A DNA stretch of 64,000 nucleotides from Rahnella variigena (lineage in GTDB: Bacteria > Pseudomonadota > Gammaproteobacteria > Enterobacterales > Enterobacteriaceae): assembly GCF_003610915.1 (NCBI RefSeq), contig NZ_NSDJ01000001.1, positions 2,852,001-2,916,000 on the forward strand, read 5' to 3'. A model generated the notes under the pieces. The model did no database searches, was not told the origin of the DNA, and was given only the letters and a program-made list of their open reading frames with translations. The number at the start of each line of letters is the position of its first letter. Position 1 is the first letter of the stretch. Made by a program: the position numbers and the translations under genes. Shown here in pieces: positions 1 through 8,204 of the stretch.

Positions 1-699
1 GCCCTGCATCGAGGCTTTCACGAAAGCCGCCACCGCTGCCGGACGTTTTTTAACGGTATCCGCCATGCAGATAATCGAGTTGCCGTACGGCGGATAACCC
101 CAGTCGCTGAGCATGTAGACGTAGAACGGTTTGCCGCCTTTTTCGATCGAGAAAGGCTCGGAGGTGACATACCCCTGTTGCACCAGATTATTGTCCGCCA
201 GGAAGGGCTGCACGCTGAAGGTGTAAGGGCGGATTTTGGCGCTCCCCAGCCCCAGTTCACTCTTCGCCCACGGCCAGAAAGAGGTATAAGCCTCGGTCGC
301 CAGCAGGAAGGTTTTGTCTTTCAGCGCCTGACCTTTCTCCACTTTGTCATGGCTGATAAACACCGTCGGCGAATGCTGGAACACTGTTGCCACAGTCACC
401 GCATGTACGCCTGCCTGCCAGGTTTCCAGCGCCTGACCGTTGTCGCCGAGCGTACAGTCAGCCTGTCCGGCGGCCATCAGTTGCATCACGTTAACCTGCG
501 GGCCGCCCATTTTGATGCTGACATCCAGCCCGGCAGTTTTGTACAACCCTTTGGCCTGCGCCTCGTAAAAACCACCATGCTCCGCCTGCGCGTACCAGTT
601 GGTCAGAAAGGTAAATTTCTCTTCCGCCATGCCGGAGGTGGAAACCCCGGCCAGCAGCATGGCCAGCAGGCTGTAAGTGAAGGGACGCTGTGTTTTCAT
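1..699 (-). CDS. ABC transporter substrate-binding protein, NMT1/THI5-like (3' end outside window)
   Basis: The gene reads leftward from an ATG at 697-699 and stays open to the window edge, so 233 codons are visible and the C-terminus is missing. Residues 1-25 form a signal peptide ending GMA before EEKF, so the product should be periplasmic. The mature N-terminus (LTNWYAQAEHGGFYEA) and later blocks (GLDVSIK, GGPQVN) match the NMT1/THI5-like class that binds pyrimidine-like or other small N-containing ligands. It is the last visible gene of a leftward run that starts with the reductase at 4350. A paralogue with the same opening lies at 5749-6738. No permease or ATPase is in the window; they may lie beyond the left edge. 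The ligand is not known. Confidence 0.85.
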   Translation of the reverse strand, partial: MKTQRPFTYSLLAMLLAGVSTSGMAEEKFTFLTNWYAQAEHGGFYEAQAKGLYKTAGLDVSIKMGGPQVNVMQLMAAGQADCTLGDNGQALETWQAGVHAVTVATVFQHSPTVFISHDKVEKGQALKDKTFLLATEAYTSFWPWAKSELGLGSAKIRPYTFSVQPFLADNNLVQQGYVTSEPFSIEKGGKPFYVYMLSDWGYPPYGNSIICMADTVKKRPAAVAAFVKASMQG

Positions 700-712
700 C
701 GTGAGAATTCCT

Positions 713-1594
713 TTATTCAGAGGCCAGAGAAGACGAAGGAGGAGTGAAGCTGGTTTGCACAAAGCCGTTCCAGTGGTGTTTTCCCCAGGTGGGCTCACTG
801 CGTGCTTTCCATTGCATGTGATGGATTTCGGTGATCGCCTGCGCCCAGCTCGCCGCCAGCGAATCAAGAATTGCATGACCCTGTTCAGCGGTCGCGCCGG
901 TCGGGTCGCCGATCACGCCACTCGGGCCAAAATCATAGGAAGCCCAGGCGGCGGCAGGGCGGCCTGATGACAGCGTCGGGCACGGGAACTCCGGCGGATA
1001 ATTAGCGACCGCGTGTTCGATGTGGACACATTCCGGTGCCAGCGCCAGCATCACCGCGGTTTCGCTGTGACCGGCGTGCATCGCCATTTTTTGCTCCAGC
1101 GGACTCAGGAACTGGTTTTCGACATTCGGCACGCGGAACACGTCGTGCGGGATCATGATCATGTCGCCGTGACGCAGGCGCATTTCCCGCGAGGCCATTT
1201 GCAGCACCTGCGGTTGCCCGCCATGACCGTTAATCATCAGCAGCTTGCGGAACCCGGCGCGGTACAGCGATTCGGCAATTTCTAAAATCGTCTGCAACAG
1301 CGTGTCGCCGGTTAAGGTCAGCGTACCGGGGAAATTCAGGTGTTCGTCAGATTTGCCGTAGGTGATCGGTGGAATGGCGTAAGCCGGAATATCTTGCGCC
1401 AGCCGCGCCAGCGCATGACCCGCCACACCGGAGGAGATCACGCTGTCCACCGAACACGGCAGATGCGGGCCGTGTTGCTCAATCGCGCCGGTCGGCAGGA
1501 CGATCACCGTATTGGCTTTATCAGGCAGGGCAGCGATGGCCGTCCAGCTCAGAAAAGGGAGAAAACGATTTGCAGGAATATAACCGTTAATCAT
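713..1594 (-). CDS. Creatininase family amidohydrolase
   Basis: A 293-residue protein of the creatinine amidohydrolase fold, a metal-dependent family that opens cyclic or formyl amides (creatininase, FAPy deformylase, MftE). Metal-site signatures are visible: PTGAIEQHGPHLP near residue 35 (Glu and His ligands) followed by VDSVIS, then NGHGGQ and HAGHSETA. The ATG at 1592-1594 follows GAGG at a good distance. The gene starts 20 bases after the RidA gene ends and stops 13 bases before the solute-binding protein start, so co-transcription is very likely. The surrounding deaminases suggest hydrolysis of an amide made while a nitrogen heterocycle is degraded. That role is inferred, and true creatininase activity is only one option. 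Confidence 0.85.
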   Translation of the reverse strand: MINGYIPANRFLPFLSWTAIAALPDKANTVIVLPTGAIEQHGPHLPCSVDSVISSGVAGHALARLAQDIPAYAIPPITYGKSDEHLNFPGTLTLTGDTLLQTILEIAESLYRAGFRKLLMINGHGGQPQVLQMASREMRLRHGDMIMIPHDVFRVPNVENQFLSPLEQKMAMHAGHSETAVMLALAPECVHIEHAVANYPPEFPCPTLSSGRPAAAWASYDFGPSGVIGDPTGATAEQGHAILDSLAASWAQAITEIHHMQWKARSEPTWGKHHWNGFVQTSFTPPSSSLASE

Positions 1595-1614
1595 GCTGTG
1601 CCTCGGGTCTGACG

Positions 1615-2085
1615 TTATTGGGTTGAGCGGGATTGCGGTAACCAGGCGGTGGCTTCGACTTCAATCAGCACCCCGGCATCTGGCAGCATTTCACTGACCT
1701 GCACCACGGTGGAAACCGGCGGTTGTCCGGGATAAAAAAGTTTTCTGACCCGGCTGTAATACGGGAAGTGATCGAGATTGCGAAAATACTGCACCAGTTT
1801 GATCACATCGCTCATTTGCCCGCCCGCGTCTTCAATGGTGTGGCGGATGCTTTCCAGCACATACCAGCTCTGGGCGAGGATCGGCCCCTGTTTGGCGTCA
1901 GTGGAGAATTCGCCGGTTTCGCCCAGCAGCAGCCGCGCTTCGGCGGGGATATCCTGAAAACCACGCACGATAGTTGCTGTCTGCGGGTTGACGGGAATGA
2001 TGCCGGAGAGAAAAACGAAATCACCGGCGCGACGCCATGCGGCATATCTGGCGAGCGGTTTGCCCGCTCCCGCTTCAAGACTCAT
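1615..2085 (-). CDS. RidA/YjgF/YER057c/UK114 family protein
   Basis: A 156-residue member of the RidA superfamily, whose best-known members hydrolyse reactive enamine/imine intermediates and whose RutC-like members sit in pyrimidine catabolic operons. Recognisable blocks are FVFLSGIIPVNP near the N-terminus, QSWYVLESIRHTIEDAG in the middle, and PPVSTVVQVSEMLPDAGVLIEVEATAWL at the end, in several shorter pieces typical of the fold. Its start overlaps the end of the amidohydrolase gene by 11 bases, a sign of translational coupling. The context suggests clearing of an unstable deamination or oxidation product, as RutC does for uracil breakdown. The substrate is not deducible. Confidence 0.88.
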   Translation of the reverse strand: MSLEAGAGKPLARYAAWRRAGDFVFLSGIIPVNPQTATIVRGFQDIPAEARLLLGETGEFSTDAKQGPILAQSWYVLESIRHTIEDAGGQMSDVIKLVQYFRNLDHFPYYSRVRKLFYPGQPPVSTVVQVSEMLPDAGVLIEVEATAWLPQSRSTQ

Positions 2086-3355
2086 GGGATAACTCCTGAT
2101 TCCAGGTGCGTTGGTGGGTCAGCCTGCCGTGGCGGATAACCAGGCGGGCTGCGCTGTGTAAAGGCCAGGTCAGGCTGTCGCTGCCCGGAAAGATAACCAG
2201 ACTGGCATCGCTGCCTGGGGAAAGCGGCAGGGCGGCTGGCGCCTCACCGGTCAGGGCGGCGACATCGCAAATAAGCCGTGACTGCTGATCAAAAACGTTA
2301 TCAAGCTGAAGTGCGAACAGGGCGCAGGTCAGCGTATCCAGAGGGTCATAACTGCCCGCCGGACAAAAAGCGTCCTGTACGTTATCGCAGCCGAGCAGCA
2401 GCGGAACGCCCGCCGTCTGCGCTTCTTTCAGCAGGGTGATGCCGCGCTGGCGCGGCGTGCGGCCGGTGACGGCATCCTGTAACAGCAGGTTGGTCATCGG
2501 CAGCGCAATCAGCGTGACGCGCTGCGCCGCCAGCAAACTCAGAATCTCCTGCGCCTGTTGTTCACTGCCCGAAGCCAGCGCACAGCCGTGGCTGCAACAG
2601 ATGTGGCCGCTGAAATCAGTTTGTGACAGGTAATCAGCCAGCCAGCTCAGGCCGTGCGCCACCGGCGAAAGCTCTTCGTCGATATGCAAATCCAGATTCA
2701 GTTTCCAGCGTGAGGCACTTTGCATCAGATTGCGCATTGCCGCCGGATCCCAGTTTGAGGAGTGAATAAATCCACCGAGCAGACAATGCTTTCCGCTTTC
2801 TGCGACTGCGCGGGCAATGCGGTCAGCCGCGCCGGCGTCGGCGAAAAAGCTCAGCGGTGCCAGTGCCACCCGTTCCAGTGTGACGCTCGTGTGCGGCATC
2901 TCGCCCAGCTCCAGCCAGGCCAGCGGCGGAGCCACGTCGAACCAGTCAATGTGGGTGCGTAAACGGGTCACACCATTCGCCGCTGCCCACGCCAGTCCCT
3001 TGCGGGCACGCTGACGCAAATCATCCGCCGTCCAGTGCTGACGATCCTGATGCAGGGTTTCAATCGCCGCCAGCAGACCGGGTGTCGACGGGCGGCTGCG
3101 GGCAATGGTGAAGGTTTTATCGAGATGTGCGTGGGGTTCAATCAGCCCCGGCAGCGCCAGTGTGCCGTGCGCGTTCCACAAATCATTTTGATCTGGCTGA
3201 TAAGGCGTCACGGATGCAATTTTGCCTGCGTCAAAACGCAGATCTGCCGTAACCGGTTCGCCAGCCTGCAAAGGCCATCCGGCGGGAAGCAGCCACGCGG
3301 GCAGACGAACGTTAGCAATGCCGTTCAGCGGTGTGGCGGTATCAGGTAGGTTCAT
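2075..3355 (-). CDS. Cytosine deaminase-like amidohydrolase
   Basis: A 426-residue amidohydrolase-superfamily enzyme related to CodA. The metal motif EPHAHLDKTF near residue 75 corresponds to EPHIHLD of CodA. LDLHIDEE and CCSHGC supply further His ligands, and LLGCDNVQDAF matches the catalytic Asp region of CodA (GHDDVFDP). I chose the ATG at 3353-3355 because GGAG stands eight bases upstream; longer starts at 3376 and 3421 lack such a site. It lies 74 bases downstream of the reductase gene and overlaps ridA-like. It probably deaminates or hydrolyses a cytosine-like, creatinine-like or triazine-like ring. The exact substrate is unknown. Confidence 0.85.
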   Translation of the reverse strand: MNLPDTATPLNGIANVRLPAWLLPAGWPLQAGEPVTADLRFDAGKIASVTPYQPDQNDLWNAHGTLALPGLIEPHAHLDKTFTIARSRPSTPGLLAAIETLHQDRQHWTADDLRQRARKGLAWAAANGVTRLRTHIDWFDVAPPLAWLELGEMPHTSVTLERVALAPLSFFADAGAADRIARAVAESGKHCLLGGFIHSSNWDPAAMRNLMQSASRWKLNLDLHIDEELSPVAHGLSWLADYLSQTDFSGHICCSHGCALASGSEQQAQEILSLLAAQRVTLIALPMTNLLLQDAVTGRTPRQRGITLLKEAQTAGVPLLLGCDNVQDAFCPAGSYDPLDTLTCALFALQLDNVFDQQSRLICDVAALTGEAPAALPLSPGSDASLVIFPGSDSLTWPLHSAARLVIRHGRLTHQRTWNQELSHES

Positions 3356-3429
3356 TGTGTCGCTCCGTGTTGACATTACAGGTCGAGAACCAGAACGGGA
3401 CTTTTGGAGCGCGAACAGCACAGTGTTAT

Positions 3430-4350
3430 TTACGTGTTCTCCGCTTTCTCTTCATCTGTCAGCACGCAGTCGCGGTGATCGGGAATACCGTCGATCACGT
3501 CAGTAATACAGGAACCGCAAATACCCTGTTCGCACGACAGCATAATATCGACTCTGGCGCTTAATAAGACTTCAGCAATGCTCTGTTTCGGGCCGACTAA
3601 ATAACGTTGCCCGGTGGAGTTAAGCTGGATATGAAATGCCTGATTTTCTGCATCCTTATCAATATTCGCATTACTGAACCGCTCGAAAGATAATTGATTT
3701 TCCTGCCAGTGATGGGTGCGCATAATGTCTTCAAGGCGCTGAATAAATCCGTCCGGGCCACAGGCCACTACCCGCGTATTCTCATCCGGCTGACATAAAC
3801 TCAGCGGCGTGTTATGGCGCAGGGAATCGTTTGCGCTGCTGTCATGTATAAAGACATTTTTCGCTAAGGCGGGCGCAGTTAAGCGCGGCAGAAACGCGAT
3901 GTGTTCACTGTCTGAAACAAAGTAATGCAGTTCAAATTCAATCTGTTGATTTGCAATATATTCCGCCATTGCCAGCAGCGGCGTGATGCCGATACCACCG
4001 GCAAAGAAGAGATATTTACCGGCGTCGGGCAAAGGGAAATGATTGCGCGGCGCCGAAATGGTCAGGCTGTCGCCGGGGCGGAAATGATGATGAATAAAGT
4101 GCGAGCCGCCGGTGGAGTTTTCCGCCAGTTTCACGCAGATTTCGTAATACTCCCCGTTGCCGTTTTCACCGCAAAGAGAATATTGCCGCGGACCGAGTTC
4201 CGGAATAAAAACGTCAATGTGTGCGCCGGGAGAATAAGGCGGTAATAGATTTCCTTCCTGCGAAATAAGCTGCAAGGAAATATTTCCCGCACCATTTAAC
4301 TTCACAGTTTTAATTATGACAGGAATTAATCCGGCATCTTTCATCGTCAT
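3430..4350 (-). CDS. PDR/VanB family FNR-type oxidoreductase with C-terminal 2Fe-2S ferredoxin domain
   Basis: A 306-residue electron-transfer protein of the phthalate dioxygenase reductase type. The flavin-binding signature RQYSLCGE lies near residue 55, the NAD-binding loop GGIGITPLLAM near 115, and the plant-type ferredoxin cluster motif CEQGICGSC about 30 residues before the end, followed by a fourth Cys in RDCVLTDEE. Such reductases normally feed electrons to a Rieske oxygenase, as VanB does for VanA and HpxE is thought to do for HpxD in purine use. No Rieske oxygenase is in the window, so the partner may lie beyond the left edge. It is the first gene of the leftward operon, divergent from the LysR gene. 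Confidence 0.88.
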   Translation of the reverse strand: MTMKDAGLIPVIIKTVKLNGAGNISLQLISQEGNLLPPYSPGAHIDVFIPELGPRQYSLCGENGNGEYYEICVKLAENSTGGSHFIHHHFRPGDSLTISAPRNHFPLPDAGKYLFFAGGIGITPLLAMAEYIANQQIEFELHYFVSDSEHIAFLPRLTAPALAKNVFIHDSSANDSLRHNTPLSLCQPDENTRVVACGPDGFIQRLEDIMRTHHWQENQLSFERFSNANIDKDAENQAFHIQLNSTGQRYLVGPKQSIAEVLLSARVDIMLSCEQGICGSCITDVIDGIPDHRDCVLTDEEKAENT

Positions 4351-4563
4351 TTACCGTATTTTCTCTGATGAATCATTCATAAAAGGGGGCATCGATCCGT
4401 TCACCGCATAACCCGCTGTCTTAAGTACATTACTGCGCAGAGCCGGGCTGTTAAGCGGTGAAACGATTGTTCCCGTTGCATTGAAAGCTACGTTATTGTT
4501 ATAAAACTGTTGCGTCCAGCGCTTTGATTCGCACATCCCGTTGCATAAAAGAGAGCACTCCCT

Positions 4564-5487
4564 ATGTTCGCATTCTCCCGATTTCTGCTGTACTTCACCG
4601 AGGTTGCCCGTCAGGGATCGTTTCGTAAGGCGTCCGAAACCCTGCATGTTGCCGCATCATCAATTGACCGGCAGATATTGCGGGTTGAAAAGGAACTGGC
4701 GATGCCGCTGTTTGAACGTCATCCCACAGGTTTACGGCTGACGGCGGCGGGGGAGCTGTTGCTGCATTCTGCCAATAACTGGAAAAAGGATTTTTCGCGT
4801 GTTCTGGAACAGCTCGACGATCTGCGCGGGTTGCGGCGCGGGCACGTACGGATTGCCACCATTGATGCCATCAACCGGCAATTTTTCTCGTCGATGCTCA
4901 AAAAAGTGCACGTCGATTATCCGAATATTTCGTTCACGCTGACCACTATGAATAACGTGGATATTCAGCAGGCGCTGATGTCCGGCGATGCTGACTTCGG
5001 ACTGATGCTGAATCCGCAAAGTTCCCGTGAGTTGCAGGTGCGCGCTTTCGCCGAAATTGAGCTGGGCATTGTGGTGCCCAAAGGGCATCCGCTGGGCGAC
5101 AGAAGCGGCGTGCGTTTCAATCAGTGTATGGAATATCCGTTTATCCTGCCCGCCGCACCGCTGATGCTGGCCGAACCGGTACAGGCGCTGATGAATATCA
5201 ACGGTGACAGGGTTCGCGAAGTCGCGGTGTCCAATAACATCCACATGATCCGTTCGCTGATTAAAGAGAAAATGGGCATCGGCATTCTGTGCTGGCTCGA
5301 TATCATGGATGAAGTGGAAAGCGACGAGTTGCAGTTTATTCCGCTGACCGATCCGCAATTAAAAACCTTCACGCTGTCCCTGTGCGTTGCCCCTTCACGG
5401 CAGCTTTCTCTGGCCGCTTCGATGATGCTCAAACAACTGGAGATGTTATTCAGCCAGATCCAAACGGCGGGGCGTGAACGGCACTGA
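4564..5487 (+). CDS. LysR family transcriptional regulator of the flanking catabolic operons
   Basis: A 307-residue LysR-type regulator. The N-terminal winged helix is clear (FLLYFTEVARQGSFRKASE, then HVAASSIDRQI), followed by the usual LysR substrate-binding domain from about residue 90. It is transcribed away from the reductase operon, with a 213-base gap between the two starts, and toward the second solute-binding protein gene. This placement makes it the likely activator of one or both operons, responding to the heterocycle or an intermediate. Its helix-turn-helix lacks the common QPPLSRQI wording and reads AASSIDRQI. The effector is unknown. Confidence 0.9.
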   Translation: MFAFSRFLLYFTEVARQGSFRKASETLHVAASSIDRQILRVEKELAMPLFERHPTGLRLTAAGELLLHSANNWKKDFSRVLEQLDDLRGLRRGHVRIATIDAINRQFFSSMLKKVHVDYPNISFTLTTMNNVDIQQALMSGDADFGLMLNPQSSRELQVRAFAEIELGIVVPKGHPLGDRSGVRFNQCMEYPFILPAAPLMLAEPVQALMNINGDRVREVAVSNNIHMIRSLIKEKMGIGILCWLDIMDEVESDELQFIPLTDPQLKTFTLSLCVAPSRQLSLAASMMLKQLEMLFSQIQTAGRERH

Positions 5488-5748
5488 TTGCACGCTTTTG
5501 GTGCCTCACGCTCTGTGATGAATCAAAGGTTGCAGGGCGTGAGACGTAATTATCCCGACAAGGCGCAGGGAAAGCGCATCTGCGAAGTTGGCATCGTTTT
5601 TGTATAGTTAAAAGTGAGTAGAAGCGGTCAGTGCAGGCAACTGCGCGGGACATTGCTCAGCAACCATTTCGCGGTTCATTTTGAGCCGGTAAGGGGGGCT
5701 GAGCCGCGTTTGCTTATCCTCCCTCCGGCGATGATTAGGAGAGGAGCA

Positions 5749-6738
5749 ATGAAGTCAATTTCCCGCATTCCCCTGTCTTGCTGCGTGCTGAGCACGCTGA
5801 TCACTGGCGTTTTCTCACTGTCGGCGCAGGCCGATGAGAAAATCGCGCTGCTGACTTCCTGGTACGCGCAGGCTGAACAGGGCGGCTATTATCAGGCGCT
5901 GGCGACGGGCATTTACAAACGTTACGGGCTGGATGTCAGCATTCAGTCCGGCGGCCCGCAGATTAACGGCATGCAGCTGCTGTTATCAAAACGCGCTGAC
6001 GTGATCATCGGTTATGACCTCCAGTTGCTCGAATCGGTGCAGCGCGGTTTTCAGGCCAAAGCCATCGCAGCTCCCTTCCAGTTCGACCCGCAGGGGTTAC
6101 TGACCCACGCCTCCGTGACGTCCCTCGACGGCCTGAAAGATAAAACTATTCTGGTTTCCAGCTCCGGGCAATCGACCTGGTGGCCGTGGCTTAAAGCACG
6201 CTATCAGCTCAGCGATTCTCAGGTTCGCCCGTACACCTTCAACATTCAGCCTTTTGTCGCGGACGATAACGTGGCGCAGCAGGCGTACGTCAGCTCTGAA
6301 GTGTTTCAGGCGCAAAAGGCAGGTGTGAAATCCAATTTCTTCCTGTTCTCGGAGCACGGCTATCCGCCTTATGGCGGCATTCTGATCACCCGTCCTGATC
6401 TTATCAGCAGCCGCAAAGAGGCAATGGCGAAATTTGTGCAGGCATCGATGGAAGGCTGGGTGAGTTATCTGCAAAACCCGGCAGCCGGTAACGCGCTGAT
6501 CAAAAAGGATAACCCGAAGATGACTGACGACCTGCTGGCCTGGGGCGTTCAGCAAATCAAAGAGCATCACCTGATTGATGGCGGCGATGCGGCGACGCAG
6601 GGCTGGGGCACCATGACTGAAGCGCGCTGGCAGAAAACCCGTGATTTCATGGTCAATGCCAAACTGCTAAACGCAGATACCGACTGGAAGCAGGCGTATA
6701 CCACCGAATTTGTTGAGCACATGCAGGTTAAACCATGA
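5749..6738 (+). CDS. ABC transporter substrate-binding protein, NMT1/THI5-like
   Basis: A 329-residue periplasmic binding protein. The start at 5749 is preceded by AGGAGAGGAGCA, and residues 1-28 make a signal peptide ending AQA before DEK; the frame is open back to 5614 but lacks a ribosome site there. The mature N-terminus (LTSWYAQAEQGGYY, then GLDVSIQSGGPQING) is clearly paralogous to the partial protein at 1-699. This suggests two ligands or two affinities feeding one pathway. The stop overlaps a possible upstream start of the next gene. No membrane components follow, so it may share a permease with the left operon. Confidence 0.88.
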   Translation: MKSISRIPLSCCVLSTLITGVFSLSAQADEKIALLTSWYAQAEQGGYYQALATGIYKRYGLDVSIQSGGPQINGMQLLLSKRADVIIGYDLQLLESVQRGFQAKAIAAPFQFDPQGLLTHASVTSLDGLKDKTILVSSSGQSTWWPWLKARYQLSDSQVRPYTFNIQPFVADDNVAQQAYVSSEVFQAQKAGVKSNFFLFSEHGYPPYGGILITRPDLISSRKEAMAKFVQASMEGWVSYLQNPAAGNALIKKDNPKMTDDLLAWGVQQIKEHHLIDGGDAATQGWGTMTEARWQKTRDFMVNAKLLNADTDWKQAYTTEFVEHMQVKP

Positions 6739-6749
6739 GGAGCGTTGCG

Positions 6750-8177
6750 ATGTCATCTGACTCTTTACTGATTAAAAATGCTCACGCCATTCTGACCGGG
6801 CTTCCGGGCGACGGGGCGCGTCACGCCGGGCCGGATATCCGTGTGCGTCATGGCGTGATTGAGGCGATGGGCTCCCTGACGGCATTGCCGGACGAACGGC
6901 TGGTTGATGCCCGCGACTGCGTGGTGTATCCGGCGTGGGTCAACACTCACCATCATCTGTTTCAGTCATTACTGAAAGGCGAACCTCAGGGGCTGAACAA
7001 AAGCCTGACCGCGTGGTTAAGCGCCACGCCTTATCGCTTTCGCGCCACGTTCGATGAATCCACATTCCGTCTCGCGGTACGTATCGGCCTGACAGAGTTG
7101 CTGCGTTCCGGTTGCGCGACGGTGGCGGATCACAATTACCTTTACTGGCCGGATATGGCGTTCGATACCTCGGAAATTCTGTTCAGCGAAGGGGAAGCGC
7201 TGGGAATGCGCATTGTCTTATGCCGTGGTGGCGCAACGCAGGGGCGGGCGATTGAGAAAGATTTACCGCAGGCGCTGCGACCGGAAAATTTCGATGATTA
7301 CATGGCGGACATGGAACGGCTGGTGGGGCGTTATCACGATCCGAAACCGACGTCGCTGCGCCGCGTGGTCATGGCACCGACTACCTTGCTGCATTCTGCG
7401 CCCGGCGCGCAGTTGCGCGAAATGGCCAAACTGGCGCGCAGTCTGGGGATCCGCCTGCACAGCCATCTGTCGGAAACGGTGGATTATCTCGATGCAGCGC
7501 GTGACAGATTCGACATGACGCCGGTGCAGTTTTGCGCCGAACACGACTGGCTGGGGGACGACGTCTGGTTTGCGCATCTGGTTAAGTTACTGCCGCAGGA
7601 GATCGCCATGCTGGGACAGACCCGCACCGGCATTGCGCATTGTCCGCAAAGCAACGGACGTCTGGGCAGCGGCATCGCCGACCTGCTGGCGCTGGAACAG
7701 GCGGGCGTGCTGGTTTCGCTGGGCGTAGACGGCGCGGCATCCAACGAAGCCGCCGACATGCAAAGTGAAGCGCATGCCGCGTGGCTGTTACAGCGCGCCC
7801 GGAAAGGCATGCTGGCGATACCGCGCTATAACGGCGGCACTTTTGAAGGCGGCGGCGATGCGGCATCCATCGAAGATGTGGTTCGCTGGGGCAGCGCGGG
7901 CGGGGCGCAGATCCTCGGTCTGCAACAGAGCGGCACCGTGCAGGTCGGCATGCTGGCGGATATCGCCATTTACCGGCTCGACGACCCGCGTTATTTCGGC
8001 CTGCACGACATGGCAATCGGCCCGGTGGCCTGTGGCGGTCGCGCCTCACTGAAGGCGCTGATGATCAATGGCCGCGTGATCGTCGAAAACGATGTCATCC
8101 CCGGTCTGGATCTGGACGCCATGCGCCATGACGCGATGTCTGCTGTCCGTACCCTGCAACAGCGCGCTGCGCGCTAA
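6750..8177 (+). CDS. Amidohydrolase, 8-oxoguanine deaminase / AtzB / TrzN-like
   Basis: A 475-residue metal-dependent hydrolase of the amidohydrolase superfamily. The HHH metal motif in VNTHHHLFQSLLKG is at residues 67-69, LHSHLSETVDYL gives a further His, and IAHCPQSNGRLGSGI followed by SLGVDGAASNE carries the late His and catalytic Asp. This wording is typical of 8-oxoguanine deaminases and of the triazine hydrolases AtzB and TrzN. I prefer the ATG at 6750, with AGGAG starting at 6737; an ATG at 6735 overlaps the previous stop. It lies 28 bases upstream of the oxygenase gene. Guanine-type deamination or dechlorination/deamination of a ring are the leading options. Confidence 0.85.
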   Translation: MSSDSLLIKNAHAILTGLPGDGARHAGPDIRVRHGVIEAMGSLTALPDERLVDARDCVVYPAWVNTHHHLFQSLLKGEPQGLNKSLTAWLSATPYRFRATFDESTFRLAVRIGLTELLRSGCATVADHNYLYWPDMAFDTSEILFSEGEALGMRIVLCRGGATQGRAIEKDLPQALRPENFDDYMADMERLVGRYHDPKPTSLRRVVMAPTTLLHSAPGAQLREMAKLARSLGIRLHSHLSETVDYLDAARDRFDMTPVQFCAEHDWLGDDVWFAHLVKLLPQEIAMLGQTRTGIAHCPQSNGRLGSGIADLLALEQAGVLVSLGVDGAASNEAADMQSEAHAAWLLQRARKGMLAIPRYNGGTFEGGGDAASIEDVVRWGSAGGAQILGLQQSGTVQVGMLADIAIYRLDDPRYFGLHDMAIGPVACGGRASLKALMINGRVIVENDVIPGLDLDAMRHDAMSAVRTLQQRAAR

Positions 8178-8204
8178 CCCCATTGATTAAGAAGGATAAG
8201 AATA

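Noticed and set aside
4351..4647. 98-residue minus-strand frame between the reductase and LysR genes
   Set aside because: It overlaps the LysR start in antisense, has no ribosome site and occupies the divergent promoter region.
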